Shown here: piece by piece, positions 8,631 through 16,614 of the stretch
How the letters are laid out: each line of letters starts with the position of its first letter
How positions within the stretch are numbered: position 1 is the stretch's first letter
Source of the DNA: Betaproteobacteria bacterium
GTDB taxonomy: Bacteria > Pseudomonadota > Gammaproteobacteria > Burkholderiales > SG8-41
DNA: 54,144 nt
NCBI GenBank assembly: GCA_016868035.1
Contig: VGID01000026.1
Location: forward strand, 1-54,144
Direction: 5' to 3'
Translations under genes and position numbers: made by a program
The notes under the pieces: model-generated
Database searches by the model: none
What the model saw: only the letters and a program-made list of their open reading frames with translations
What the model was told of the DNA's origin: nothing

Positions 8631-9650
8631 TCAATTGGCCTTGATGTTTGCGGCGCGCGCGATCCTGGTCAGGGCCATGACTTCCTGCGCGACGAGCTTG
8701 TCGAACTGCTCGGGCGTGGTGGGGGCCGGATCCGCGCCGATCGAGACCAGACGGTTGCGCACGTCGGACTCGTTGAGGATCTGCGTGATTTGCTTGTTGA
8801 GCTTGTTGATGAGCGGCCGCGGGGTCTTCGCGGGGGCGAGCAGGCCGTACCAGAAGTCCCAGCGGAAATCCGGCAGACCGGACTCGGCGACCGTCGGAAT
8901 GTCCGGCAGCTGCGGAGCCCTGCGCACGCTGGTGACGCCGATGGCCTGCACCTTTCCTTCCTTCACGAGGCCGATGGCGCTCGCGAGCGGCGACAGGAAG
9001 AACTGCACGCGTCCCGTCATGGTCTCGGTGAGCGCTTCCGGGATACCCTTGTAGGGAACGTGCACGACGTCGATCCCCGCCTTGCTCTTGAAAAGCTCGC
9101 CCGCGAAATGGGTGCCGCTGCCCACGCCCGCCGAGGAGAAATTGAACTGCCCCGGCTTCGCCCTCGCCAGGGCGATCAGGTCTTTCGCCGACTTGGCGCC
9201 GAGCGCCGGGGACACCAGGAGCAGCGCCGGGCCGCTGGCGGTCATGGTGACGCCGGCGAAATCCTTGAGCGTGTCGTAAGGCAGCTTGTCATAGATCGCG
9301 GCGGCCACCGCGTGCGCATTCGATACCGACAGCAGCGTGTAGCCGTCGGGATTCGCATTGGCCACCGTGTTGGCGGCGATGGTGCCGCCGGCGCCGGCCC
9401 GGTTGTCCACGACGACCTGCTGTTTCCAGTTTTCGGTGAGCTTTTGCGCGATGAGGCGGGCGGTGATGTCGGGAACACCCCCGGGCGTGAAGCCGATCAG
9501 CATGCGCACCGGCCGCTCGGGATACTTGGCGACGTCCTGGGCCTCCGCTGGAGCGGAAACCGCGACGCAGGCCAGGCCGAGAATGCCGCAGAGCGCGGCC
9601 CGGGGACGAGCCAGATGGGGGAAATTCGGGCGGTTCCTCGAAGGATGCAT
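8631..9650 (-). CDS. Bug/TctC-family receptor
   Basis: The 339-residue precursor has a long signal peptide with a basic n-region (ARPRA), a hydrophobic core and cleavage near APAEAQ, followed by a mature Bug fold: YPERPVRML, the TPGGVPDITAR ligand loop, VDNRAGAGG, PDGYT and HVPYKG. The ligand loop carries Val-Pro-Asp instead of the usual Gly/Ala-x-Asp, which may bear on specificity. GGAGG lies upstream of the ATG at 9650. It is divergently transcribed from the nitrile hydratase-like cluster with only about 120 bp between them, so shared regulation, and a nitrile, amide or related carboxylate as ligand, are possible but unproven. Confidence 0.92.
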   Translation of the reverse strand: MHPSRNRPNFPHLARPRAALCGILGLACVAVSAPAEAQDVAKYPERPVRMLIGFTPGGVPDITARLIAQKLTENWKQQVVVDNRAGAGGTIAANTVANANPDGYTLLSVSNAHAVAAAIYDKLPYDTLKDFAGVTMTASGPALLLVSPALGAKSAKDLIALARAKPGQFNFSSAGVGSGTHFAGELFKSKAGIDVVHVPYKGIPEALTETMTGRVQFFLSPLASAIGLVKEGKVQAIGVTSVRRAPQLPDIPTVAESGLPDFRWDFWYGLLAPAKTPRPLINKLNKQITQILNESDVRNRLVSIGADPAPTTPEQFDKLVAQEVMALTRIARAANIKAN

Positions 9651-9772
9651 GGCGAGCCTCCAGTGGACCGAGTGTGGATGAAAGCCCGCGCAAACGCCAA
9701 AACCGCGCCCCGCCGGCCGTTTGACCCCCGCGCAGGGGCGTCGCTAGAATCCGTGAACACCTACGCGCGCAC

Positions 9773-10081
9773 ATGAAAGGCTACCATGACATGGGCGGCG
9801 AGCCCGCCGGTCCCGTCCCCCGCGAGGAAAAGGAGCTCGCGCTGTGGGAAAAGCGGGTCGAGGCGATGCACGTGCTCCTCTCGCGCAGGGGCATGCTCCT
9901 CACCGACGAAAGCCGCCGCGCGCTCGAAACGCTCGGCGCGGATGTGTACCTCGGCTCGACCTACGCGGAGCGGCGCATCATGGCGACCGCGAACAACCTG
10001 ATCCTGAAGGGCGTGATCACCGTGGACGAGCTCGCCTCGAAGCTCGGTGAGATCGAGCGCCGGCCCGCGCAGCTGCCATGA
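9773..10081 (+). CDS. Split nitrile hydratase beta, N-terminal half (ScnB-like)
   Basis: The 102-residue protein corresponds to the N-terminal half of nitrile hydratase beta, and its layout resembles ScnB of thiocyanate hydrolase. It has the HDMGGE motif near the start, an EKELALWEKR helix, a VYLGSTYAERR segment that matches the family's tyrosine-rich helix contacting the metal site, and a final helix with LKGVITVDEL. It would be one of three subunits around a low-spin cobalt centre. The next gene begins at ATGA overlapping this stop, indicating translational coupling. No strong ribosome-binding site precedes the ATG at 9773. Cobalt-loading proteins (P15K/P14K) share this fold, but the position and the neighbouring C-half favour a structural subunit. 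Confidence 0.8.
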   Translation: MKGYHDMGGEPAGPVPREEKELALWEKRVEAMHVLLSRRGMLLTDESRRALETLGADVYLGSTYAERRIMATANNLILKGVITVDELASKLGEIERRPAQLP

Positions 10082-10371
10082 AACCCGCATTTTCCCCCGG
10101 GGACCGCGTACGCGTGCGCAAAGTGGACGCCCCCGGGCATATTCGCACGCCGCACTACGTCCGGGGCCACGAAGGGGAGGTCGAGAGGTTCGTCGGCTAT
10201 TTCCGCAACCCCGAGGAGCTCGCCTACGGTCGCTACGATTGCGCGCGGCGCGCGCTCTACCGGGTACGCTTCCTGCAGTGCGAGGTGTGGCCCGATTATG
10301 CGGGCCGCGGCAACGATACCTTGGACGTCGAGATCTACGAGCATTGGCTCGAGCCGGCGGCGAAGCCGTGA
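10078..10371 (+). CDS. Split nitrile hydratase beta, C-terminal half (ScnA-like)
   Basis: The 97-residue protein is the C-terminal SH3-like barrel of nitrile hydratase beta as a separate gene, as in ScnA of thiocyanate hydrolase. Landmarks are FSPGDRVRVR at the start, RTPHYVRGHEGEVE, the YRVRFLQCEVW strand pair, and the closing NDTLDVEIYEHWLEP. It overlaps the preceding gene by four bases (ATGA) and precedes the alpha-like subunit by 46 bp. Its TGA stop lies inside the first unit of a heptamer repeat (10366-10393). The substrate (nitrile, thiocyanate or other) cannot be decided from this subunit. Confidence 0.8.
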   Translation: MKPAFSPGDRVRVRKVDAPGHIRTPHYVRGHEGEVERFVGYFRNPEELAYGRYDCARRALYRVRFLQCEVWPDYAGRGNDTLDVEIYEHWLEPAAKP

Positions 10372-10393
10372 AACGTGAAAGGTGAATCGTGAA
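10366..10393. repeat. Heptamer tract NNGTGAA x4 starting at stop codon
   Basis: Four consecutive 7-bp units of the form NNGTGAA. The TGA of the first unit is the stop codon of the ScnA-like gene. Because 7 is not a multiple of 3, TGA appears in all three frames within the tract. It lies between two co-directional genes of one apparent operon, so it need not terminate transcription. Confidence 0.75.
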
Positions 10394-10417
10394 CCGTATA
10401 CCGATTGAGGCGCAGCG

Positions 10418-11080
10418 ATGAGCGGAGCACACGAGCACGGACACGATCAAGGGGACCACCGGCATCCGCCCCAGCCGGACGCGGACGACACGCTCGCCTA
10501 CCCGCGCAAGCTCGAGATTGCGGTGCGCGAGCTACTGATCGAGAAGGGCGTGTTCACCGCCGACGAGGTGCGCGCCGCGGTGGAAGACATGGATGGGCGT
10601 ACCCCCGAGCGCGGCGCGAAGGTCGTGGCACGCGCGTGGGTAGACCCGGAATTCAGGAAGCTCCTGCTCGCGGACGCGGGGCGTGCGGTGGAAAGCATCG
10701 GCTGCGACTGGAACACGCCGCACGTGAAGCTGACGGTGGTCGAGAACACGCCCGAGGTGCACAACGTGATCGTGTGCACGCTATGCTCGTGCTATCCGCG
10801 CGCACTGCTGGGGCTGCCTCCGTCATGGTACAAGAGCTTTGCCTACCGCTCGCGGATGGTGCGCGAACCGCGCACGGCGCTGAAGGAATTCGGCATGGAG
10901 CTTCCGGAACGCGTTGTGGTGCGCGTGCACGACTCGACCGCCGACCTGCGCTACATGGTATTGCCGATGCGCCCGGAAGGCACCGGGAGCATGAGCGAAG
11001 CGCAGCTCGCCGCCCTGGTCACTCGCGACTGCATGATCGGCACCGCGGTGGCGCGCCGCCCGGAAAAAAGCGGGAAATAG
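10418..11080 (+). CDS. nthA: Cobalt-type nitrile hydratase alpha / thiocyanate hydrolase gamma
   Basis: This 220-residue catalytic subunit has the metal-binding claw VCTLCSCY with C120, C123 and C125. Thr within the claw (CTLC) and Tyr after it are typical of cobalt rather than iron enzymes; the second and third cysteines are normally oxidised to sulfinic and sulfenic acids. The C-terminal half (PPSWYKS, YRSRMVREPR, DSTADLRYMVLP, VTRDCMIG) follows the nitrile hydratase alpha pattern. The His-rich N-terminus (H5, H7, H9, H14, H16) recalls thiocyanate hydrolase gamma. With the split beta, the gene order N-half, C-half, alpha equals scnB-scnA-scnC. No cobalt chaperone of the P14K/P15K type is adjacent. 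Confidence 0.9.
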   Translation: MSGAHEHGHDQGDHRHPPQPDADDTLAYPRKLEIAVRELLIEKGVFTADEVRAAVEDMDGRTPERGAKVVARAWVDPEFRKLLLADAGRAVESIGCDWNTPHVKLTVVENTPEVHNVIVCTLCSCYPRALLGLPPSWYKSFAYRSRMVREPRTALKEFGMELPERVVVRVHDSTADLRYMVLPMRPEGTGSMSEAQLAALVTRDCMIGTAVARRPEKSGK

Positions 11081-11169
11081 GAAATAGGGAATCGGGAATG
11101 GAGCGCTTCCCGCTGCAGCGATCGCGCGGCAGTTCATCATTCCCCATCGCCCATTCCCCATTTCCCAAA
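11071..11169. repeat. NNGGRAA heptamers with inverted partner, starting at stop codon
   Basis: About four 7-bp units (GGGAAAT/AGGAAAT-type, 11071-11101) contain the TAG stop of the nitrile hydratase alpha gene. The inverse motif (CCATTCCCCATTTCCC-like) follows at about 11140-11169, so the RNA could fold into an A/G- and C/T-rich hairpin just before the aldehyde dehydrogenase start. Confidence 0.7.
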
Positions 11170-11179
11170 CCGCTCCCGA

Positions 11180-12604
11180 ATGAAGGAACACCGCGAGATC
11201 TACGTCAACGGGCAGTGGATATTCTCGCGCTCGCCCGGGCTGATCGCGGTCATCAACGCCGCGACCGAGGCGGTGATGGGGCGCGTGCCCGAGGGTGTTG
11301 CCGAGGACGTGGATGCGGCCGTCGGCGCGGCGCGCGCCGCCTTCGATGCATGGTCGTCCGTACCGGTGGCGGAGCGCGCGGATTGGCTCGACAAGATTGC
11401 AGCCGGGCTCGCTGCGCGGGCCGACGAGATCGCGCACACCATCACCGCGGAAGTCGGCATGCCGCTCAAGCTTTCGCGCCGCGTGCAGGCCGACCTGCCC
11501 CCGCAGGTGATGGCGAGCCACGCAAAGCTCGCGCGGGAATTTCCGTTCGAGGAGCGTGTCGCGAACTCGCTCGTGCTCTACGAGCCCGTGGGCGTCGTCG
11601 CGGCAATCACGCCCTGGAACTTTCCGTTGCACCAGGTCGTCGCGAAGATCGCGCCCGCGCTCGCAGCGGGGTGCACCGTGGTACTGAAGCCGAGCGAGAT
11701 GGCGCCGCTCAGCGCGTACATCCTTGCGGAGGTGGTGCATGCGACGGGGCTTCCGCGTGGCGTGTTCAACCTCGTGTGCGGCACCGGCCCGGTGGTCGGC
11801 GAAGCGCTCGCGGCGCATCACGGCATCGACATGATCTCGTTCACCGGTTCGACGCGCGCGGGGCGGCGGGTCTCGGAGCTCGCGGCGCGGACCGTGAAGC
11901 GGGTCGCGCTCGAGCTCGGCGGAAAATCCGCTTCCATCGTGCTCGAGGACGCGGACTTTCCGCGCGCGGTAAAGAGCACGGTCAGCTCCTGCTTCTTCAA
12001 CTCGGGACAGACGTGCAGCGCGCTCACGAGGCTGCTGGTGCCCGAGACGCGCTACGAGGAGGCGGCGAAGCTCGCGGTGGATGCGGCGCGGAGCTTCACC
12101 CCCGGCGACCCCACCAGCGCGGATACGCGGCTGGGGCCGCTGATCTCCGAGGCGCAGCGCGAGCGGGTGCGCGGCTATATCGCCAAGGGGCTCGAGGAGC
12201 GCGCCGAGCTCCTGCTCGGGGGGGCGGAGCCGCCCGAGAGGCTCGACCGGGGCTATTTCGTGCGGCCCACGGTATTCGGGCGCGTGAGCCCGCTCATGAC
12301 CATCGCGCAGGAGGAGATCTTCGGGCCGGTGCTAGCGATCCTCGCCTACAAGGACGAGGACGAGGCGGTACGCATCGCGAACGACACCGTGTACGGCTTG
12401 TCGGGCGCGGTATGGTCGAAGGACGAGAGCCGCGCGCGGGCGGTGGCGCGGCGGCTGCGTACCGGGCAGGTGGACATCAACGGCGGGTCGTTCAACCTGA
12501 TGGCGCCGTTCGGCGGCTACAAGCAGTCGGGGCACGGGCGCGAATTCGGCCGGTTCGGGCTCATGGAGTACCTGGAGGTGAAATCGGTGCAGCTTCCGGG
12601 GTAG
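11180..12604 (+). CDS. NAD(P)-dependent aldehyde dehydrogenase
   Basis: The 474-residue protein is a full-length ALDH-superfamily enzyme that oxidises an aldehyde to its acid. Diagnostic motifs in order are TPWNFPL (cofactor-binding loop), [18 protein letters not shown] (Rossmann), the general base Glu in ELGGKSA, the catalytic Cys in NSGQTCSA, and EEIFGPVLA near the C-terminal third. The terminal [15 protein letters not shown] is also typical. It is co-directional with the nitrile hydratase-like genes 100 bp upstream, with a heptamer hairpin between. A pathway linking aldehyde, nitrile and amide metabolism is possible, but the substrate is unknown. The ATG at 11180 gives the usual family length. 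Confidence 0.93.
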   Translation: MKEHREIYVNGQWIFSRSPGLIAVINAATEAVMGRVPEGVAEDVDAAVGAARAAFDAWSSVPVAERADWLDKIAAGLAARADEIAHTITAEVGMPLKLSRRVQADLPPQVMASHAKLAREFPFEERVANSLVLYEPVGVVAAITPWNFPLHQVVAKIAPALAAGCTVVLKPSEMAPLSAYILAEVVHATGLPRGVFNLVCGTGPVVGEALAAHHGIDMISFTGSTRAGRRVSELAARTVKRVALELGGKSASIVLEDADFPRAVKSTVSSCFFNSGQTCSALTRLLVPETRYEEAAKLAVDAARSFTPGDPTSADTRLGPLISEAQRERVRGYIAKGLEERAELLLGGAEPPERLDRGYFVRPTVFGRVSPLMTIAQEEIFGPVLAILAYKDEDEAVRIANDTVYGLSGAVWSKDESRARAVARRLRTGQVDINGGSFNLMAPFGGYKQSGHGREFGRFGLMEYLEVKSVQLPG

Positions 12605-12647
12605 CGCGGTCCTGGAGCGCGCCACCACAAATACGGTCGTCCCGCAC

Positions 12648-13691
12648 ATGCGCGCGCTGATGAAGAAGCTGCTCATCGTCATGATGCTCACGGCTGCGGC
12701 GTGGGCGCAGGTCGCGCGCGCGTCGGCGCCGCTGGAGAAGCCCGTCGTTCTCGTCAATCCCTACCCGGCGAGCGGCCTCGCGGAAATCTCGGGGAGCACC
12801 GCCACCAACAAGGTGCTCAAGATCATGCAGAATTTCGCGACGCCGTCGGTGACCGACGTCGTGGCGGAGCGCGCGGGGCAGATGATGGGCGCCGCGCTCG
12901 GCCGGTCCGTCACGGTGGAGCGCAGGGCGCGCGGGCGCAGCATACTCGGGGCGCGCTTCGTCGCGGCGTCGGCACCGGACGGGCGCACGCTGCTTTTCAC
13001 CAACAGCATCCAGATCCTCACCTACCCGCGCCTCTACGAGCTGCCATACGCGCCGCTGCGCGACTTCACGCCGGTGGCGGCGATCGCGCGCATGCCGGTC
13101 GTGGCCATCACCGCCGCGGAAGGCGGGTCCGGCAGCCTCCGGGAATTTATCGGCGCGGCGCGCGCGGCTCCGGGCGCGCTCAACTACGGTTCGTCTGGGG
13201 ACTTCCGCAGCGGCCATCTCGCGGGCGAGCTCTTGCGCGCCATCACCGGCATCTCCGCGGTGCACGTTGCCTACAACGGCGGCAACGATGCCGTGCAGGG
13301 GGTTCTCAAACGGCAAGTCGAGGTTGCGTTCGTGCCGCTGCCCGCAGCGCTTCCCGCGCTCCCCGGCGGCAAGATCCGCGTGCTGGCGATCGCCGACCGC
13401 GAGCGACACAAAACGCTGTCGCACGTGCCGACGATGCGGGAGGCGGGCGTGGGCGATTTCGAGGCCGCGACCTGGTTCGGCATTTTCGCCCCGAGCGGCA
13501 CACCGCCCGGTGTCGTGTCCCGGTTGAGCGAAGGAATTGCCGCCGGAATGCGGACCGTGCACACCGAACGCCTGATGCTCGCTCTCGGCTTGCAGGCCCG
13601 GTATCTTCCGGCGGAGGAGTTCTCGGAGCTCATGCGCGCGGAGCAGGGAAAATGGGAGCCGGTGATCGGCGCGCTGGTTCCGCCCCGTTGA
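12648..13691 (+). CDS. Divergent Bug/TctC-like periplasmic receptor
   Basis: The 347-residue precursor has a signal peptide (MKKLLIVMM, hydrophobic core, ARASA). The mature protein follows the Bug order but is divergent. The ligand loop region reads PYPASGLAEISG rather than PGG-x-x-D, and there is an extra stretch after it (about 45-65); later landmarks (APDGRT, ALNYGSSGDF, HVAYNGG, VPTMREAG) are recognisable. The altered binding loop suggests an unusual ligand. An internal ATG at 12660 fits the signal peptide equally well and may be the true start. It lies 43 bp after the aldehyde dehydrogenase and 28 bp before the GYD gene. Confidence 0.85.
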   Translation: MRALMKKLLIVMMLTAAAWAQVARASAPLEKPVVLVNPYPASGLAEISGSTATNKVLKIMQNFATPSVTDVVAERAGQMMGAALGRSVTVERRARGRSILGARFVAASAPDGRTLLFTNSIQILTYPRLYELPYAPLRDFTPVAAIARMPVVAITAAEGGSGSLREFIGAARAAPGALNYGSSGDFRSGHLAGELLRAITGISAVHVAYNGGNDAVQGVLKRQVEVAFVPLPAALPALPGGKIRVLAIADRERHKTLSHVPTMREAGVGDFEAATWFGIFAPSGTPPGVVSRLSEGIAAGMRTVHTERLMLALGLQARYLPAEEFSELMRAEQGKWEPVIGALVPPR

Positions 13692-13719
13692 CGGGCCGGA
13701 ATTCACGCTGGAGGACGAC

Positions 13720-14013
13720 ATGGCAAGATATGTTTCGCTGATCAACTGGACCGACCAGGGAGTACGCGGCGCGAAGGACACGGTCAAGCGGACCGATGTT
13801 GCACGCCAGGCGTTCGAGGCGGAGGGCGGCAGGATCCTCGATGCCTACTGGACGCTTGGCCCGTACGACGTGGTCCTGATCTTCGAGGCGCCGGATGACG
13901 AGACGGCCACGCGGCTCGCGCTCAAGCTGGGGATGAACGGCAATTCGCGAACCACGACGATGCGAGCCTTCGGGGAGCCCGAGATGGCGCGCATCGTGCA
14001 GGGATTGGCCTGA
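13720..14013 (+). CDS. GYD-domain protein
   Basis: A 97-residue protein of the GYD family, a small alpha/beta ferredoxin-like domain named after the Gly-Tyr-Asp motif, here GPYD in the segment TLGPYDVVLI. The N-terminal strand (YVSLINWTDQG) and the last strand with TTTMRAF are typical. Its biochemical role is not established. CTGGAGGA precedes the ATG. It is the last gene of the plus-strand cluster and is convergent with the MFS gene. Confidence 0.85.
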   Translation: MARYVSLINWTDQGVRGAKDTVKRTDVARQAFEAEGGRILDAYWTLGPYDVVLIFEAPDDETATRLALKLGMNGNSRTTTMRAFGEPEMARIVQGLA

Positions 14014-14051
14014 GGCTCGAAGAAGCGGGCGCAGCGCGCACGCCGGAAGGA

Positions 14052-15287
14052 TTACCGCGGCGCGGCTTCCTCGGGCGGCTTTACCGCGCGGAACATCCCG
14101 AGCAGCAGCAGGTCGTAGACGATCTTCAGCGCGCCGCACACGACGAGCGGCCAGCCGAACGCAGAGAGGGTAAGCAGGTAGCCTGCGATCGTGGGGCTGA
14201 TCGCCGCGGCGAAGCTGCGCGGCACGGCGGTCACGCTTGCGGCCGCCGCGCGCTCCTCTGGCGCGACCACCGCCATGACGTAGGAGGAGCGCGCCGGCAC
14301 GTCCATCTGCGAGAGCGCCGCGCGCAGGCAGAGGAACACGATAGCGAGCGTCAGCGTAGGCATGAACGGCACGAGGATCAGGAACACGCTGGAAGGCAGG
14401 TGCGTGTAGACCATGGTGTTGATGAGCCCGATGCGCTCCGCGATCTTCGCGGCGACCAGGAACGAGCCCGCAGCGAGGATGTTCATCCAGAAGAAAATGG
14501 TGGCAGCCGCCGTAAGCGAGAGATCGAAGCGCTCGAACAGCCACAGGGCGATCAGGGACTGTACCGCGAATCCCCCTCCGAACGAGTCGAGGCTGAACAG
14601 TGCGGCGAGCGTGTAGACCATTTTTTTCGAGCGCCCGAGCGGGGCGCGCTGCGGGACACGCTCCATCTTGAGAGGGGGGGTCAAGGTGCGGTAGAGCAGA
14701 AAGTTCGCGGTGCCCAGCGCCGCGTAGCCGAGGAACATCGCCTGCATCGCCGCCTTGGTCTCGAGCCCCATCCACGCGGCGAGAAATGCCGGGATCCCAG
14801 CCGCCTGCGCTCCGAGCGCGCCCACCAGCGAGCCGATCAGGCTGTAGCGGGCAAAGAGCGCCGTGCGCGAGCGCGGGGTCGCGGCGTGAGCGAGCATGGA
14901 ATGCTCCAAGGGAGCGAACACGGTGACGTCGCCCGCCGACGGGTTGAGCACCCCGAGAGCCGCGATCAGCAGCAGCGGCCAGAAGTCGGAGGCCTGGGTG
15001 AGCGCGATCCCCACCGCGATGAGCAGCAGCGAGCCGGCCATGAGCAGGGTGCGGTTTCCGTGACGATGCGCGATCAGGCCGACCGCGAGGGTCGTCGCGC
15101 CGGCGCCCAGCAACGTGACGGTGATGAGGATGCCCACTTCGAGCGCGCTGAACCCGAGCAGCGTGAGGTAGAAGGGAAGCAGCAGGCTCACGTAGCCATC
15201 GCCGAACGCGCGCAGCGCGCGCGTCCAGAGCAGCACCCGCGCGTCGTGGTGGGTGCCGGGGGGCAGGAAGGCAGGGAAGGATGGCAT
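14052..15287 (-). CDS. Major facilitator superfamily transporter
   Basis: The 411-residue protein is predicted to have twelve membrane helices. The first follows the segment TRALRAFGDGYVS, and the loop between helices 2 and 3 has the basic MFS-type motif (GLIAHRHGNRTLL). A central cytoplasmic loop with KMERVPQRAP separates the two halves. The substrate is not evident. A 5' fragment of a second copy lies at about 16417-16509, upstream of the intact GST gene, showing that this locus was once duplicated. AAGGATGAAGG-type heptamers lie just upstream of the start. Confidence 0.9.
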   Translation of the reverse strand: MPSFPAFLPPGTHHDARVLLWTRALRAFGDGYVSLLLPFYLTLLGFSALEVGILITVTLLGAGATTLAVGLIAHRHGNRTLLMAGSLLLIAVGIALTQASDFWPLLLIAALGVLNPSAGDVTVFAPLEHSMLAHAATPRSRTALFARYSLIGSLVGALGAQAAGIPAFLAAWMGLETKAAMQAMFLGYAALGTANFLLYRTLTPPLKMERVPQRAPLGRSKKMVYTLAALFSLDSFGGGFAVQSLIALWLFERFDLSLTAAATIFFWMNILAAGSFLVAAKIAERIGLINTMVYTHLPSSVFLILVPFMPTLTLAIVFLCLRAALSQMDVPARSSYVMAVVAPEERAAAASVTAVPRSFAAAISPTIAGYLLTLSAFGWPLVVCGALKIVYDLLLLGMFRAVKPPEEAAPR

Positions 15288-15296
15288 ACTGTTCTA

Positions 15297-15345
15297 AGGC
15301 AGAAGGCAAAAGGATGAAGGGCGAAGGCGCAAGGATGAAGGAAAA
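15297..15345. repeat. AGGATGA-type heptamer tract
   Basis: Six or seven 7-bp units (AGGCAGA, AGGCAAA, AGGATGA, AGGGCGA, AGGCGCA, AGGATGA) just upstream of the MFS start codon and before the GST fragment. Here the tract is at a 5' end, unlike most other tracts in the window, possibly because the gene that once preceded it was deleted. Confidence 0.65.
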
Positions 15346-15369
15346 CCCGTAGCCAGTCACGAGTCGCGG

Positions 15370-15530
15370 CTTCAACGGCAGGCGCTCGTTCGACGCGATC
15401 AACGCCCGGCCCGCGGTTCAGCGCTTGCTGAAAGTGCTCTCCGAGGTGCAGGCCGCGAGCCAGGCGCCCCACGACGGCAAGCCCCGGGAGATCATGTTCG
15501 GCAAGGTGCAATTCCAGAGGCGCTGGCTCC
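15370..15530 (+). pseudogene. GST C-terminal fragment (decayed duplicate)
   Basis: Translation in one frame gives INARPAVQR followed by LSEVQAASQAPHDGK and EIMFGKVQF. These match the last about 45 residues of the intact GST at 16615-17316 (GARPAVQR, LAEVQAANQAPHDAK, EIMFGKVQF). The N-terminal 180 or so residues are missing and the frame runs past the old stop into unrelated sequence. With the MFS fragment at 16417-16509 it is evidence of an ancestral tandem duplication of a divergent MFS-GST pair. Confidence 0.85.
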
Positions 15531-15730
15531 AACGGCACATTGCCGCCTGCGAGCGGGCCGCTGCTGCCTCCAGGTTACTGTGCGAACACAGGGCATCGTC
15601 ATTCGGCTCTGCGCAACGCTGACGCCGGGTCCGTCCATTATTCATCCGGCGGTTCAATCATGTGCTTGACCGGCGGTGCCGATAGGGGCGCCAGAAGCGC
15701 GATGTCCCGCACTATACCTCAACGCCTAGA

Positions 15731-15767
15731 TTGGTCTGGATCAAAGCGCAAGGTTGATCTGGATCAA
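15731..15767. promoter_or_regulatory. Two tandem FNR/ANR-like boxes
   Basis: A perfect TTGATCTGGATCAA palindrome (15754-15767, matching TTGAT-N4-ATCAA) is preceded by a near-perfect copy TTGGTCTGGATCAA (15731-15744). Their centres are 23 bp apart, about two helical turns, within a direct repeat that includes AAAGCGCAAGG. They lie 45-80 bp upstream of the DUF6455 gene and suggest control by an FNR/ANR/DNR-type oxygen or NO regulator. Confidence 0.65.
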
Positions 15768-15811
15768 AGCGCAAGGCACCCAATGCGGGTACAAGAGAAG
15801 CAAGGCTCCCT

Positions 15812-16195
15812 ATGGACGCATCGCTCGCCAAGACGGTCCTGGCAGCAATCCTGGCAGGGGGTGGCGCATGGTCGTTATTCGCGTTCTTGCTGGGGAGGCG
15901 GGGTATCGCTGCCAATGTGCCGCCGGGAGAGCTGAAACGAATGATGCGGCGCTATGGAATCGATGCTCTAGATCCGGGTTCAGTCGGCGTTACAGAGGAG
16001 TTTATTCGTGCATGCCACAATTGCATGGCATGCGACAGGAAAGCCCAGTGCCGCGAGTGGCTCGAGCGATCGCTACCGGGCGACATTCCGCTGTTCTGTA
16101 GCAGCGAGGCGTTCTTTACCCGCGTGAGGCACGCGAAGATTTGTAACCCGCGCCTCTCGCACCCCTGCTCGTTGCCGAATCACCTCAAATATTGA
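15812..16195 (+). CDS. DUF6455-like cysteine-rich membrane-anchored protein
   Basis: The 127-residue protein has one N-terminal membrane helix (about 5-27) and a soluble part with the cysteine cluster CHNCMACDRKAQC (about 68-80), then REWLERS and PLFCSSEAFFTRV. This arrangement resembles the DUF6455 family. Four closely spaced cysteines could bind a metal or Fe-S cluster, which fits the upstream FNR-like boxes, but function is unknown. The last 20 or so residues (from KICNPRL on) look atypical and may come from fusion with downstream sequence. It sits inside the collapsed MFS-GST duplication, between two gene remnants. Confidence 0.7.
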   Translation: MDASLAKTVLAAILAGGGAWSLFAFLLGRRGIAANVPPGELKRMMRRYGIDALDPGSVGVTEEFIRACHNCMACDRKAQCREWLERSLPGDIPLFCSSEAFFTRVRHAKICNPRLSHPCSLPNHLKY

Positions 16196-16416
16196 TCGAG
16201 GGCCGGGGCAACGCTCCTCCTACGGCCGATTCTTGCCGGACATGTTCAGTTGCACCCGGTCGCCGCTGTCGCGGCGCGGTTGTGGACGCTTCTGCGCGCC
16301 TGAAGCCAGTATGTCTTGTACTGCAGGTACTTCCCGCCCATGACGATTTTCACGCGGTCGCCTGTTTCGTTGGGAAGGCGCGTGAGGTCCATGTCAAAGT
16401 CAATCGCACGCATAAT

Positions 16417-16509
16417 GCCGTCGCCGAACGCGCGCAGCGCGCGCGTCCAGAGCAGCACCCGCGCGTCGCGGTGGGTACCTTCCGGCAGGAACGATAATGA
16501 CAGAGGCAT
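16417..16509 (-). pseudogene. MFS transporter N-terminal fragment
   Basis: Reading on the minus strand from 16509 gives MPLSLSFLPEGTH and DARVLLWTRALRAFGDG, which parallels the N-terminus of the intact MFS protein at 14052-15287 (FLPPGTHHDARVLLWTRALRAFGDG). The homology stops at about 16417. The frame continues leftward to 16246 with an unrelated sequence (GDRVKIVMGGKYLQYKTYWL) that I do not recognise. It is a remnant of the duplicated MFS gene and not expected to be functional. Confidence 0.85.
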
Positions 16510-16614
16510 GCTTTCTCGAAGCGTAGCAGGAAAACCCGCGCGCCGTCAGTGACCCCCGGCTTACGCGCGCGTGCTGAAGTTGGTAGGATGCCTTCTTTTG
16601 CGCAGGAGCGTCCG

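Noticed and set aside
10405-12660. 751-codon open frame on the plus strand
   Set aside because: It overlaps the nitrile hydratase alpha and aldehyde dehydrogenase genes in another frame and shows no recognisable domain.
15517-15622. Extension of the GST fragment as a functional small protein
   Set aside because: It continues past the former stop into unrelated sequence and has no ribosome-binding site.
16246-16416. Leftward continuation of the MFS fragment as a fused gene
   Set aside because: Similarity to the transporter stops at about 16417 and the rest has no family match or start signal.
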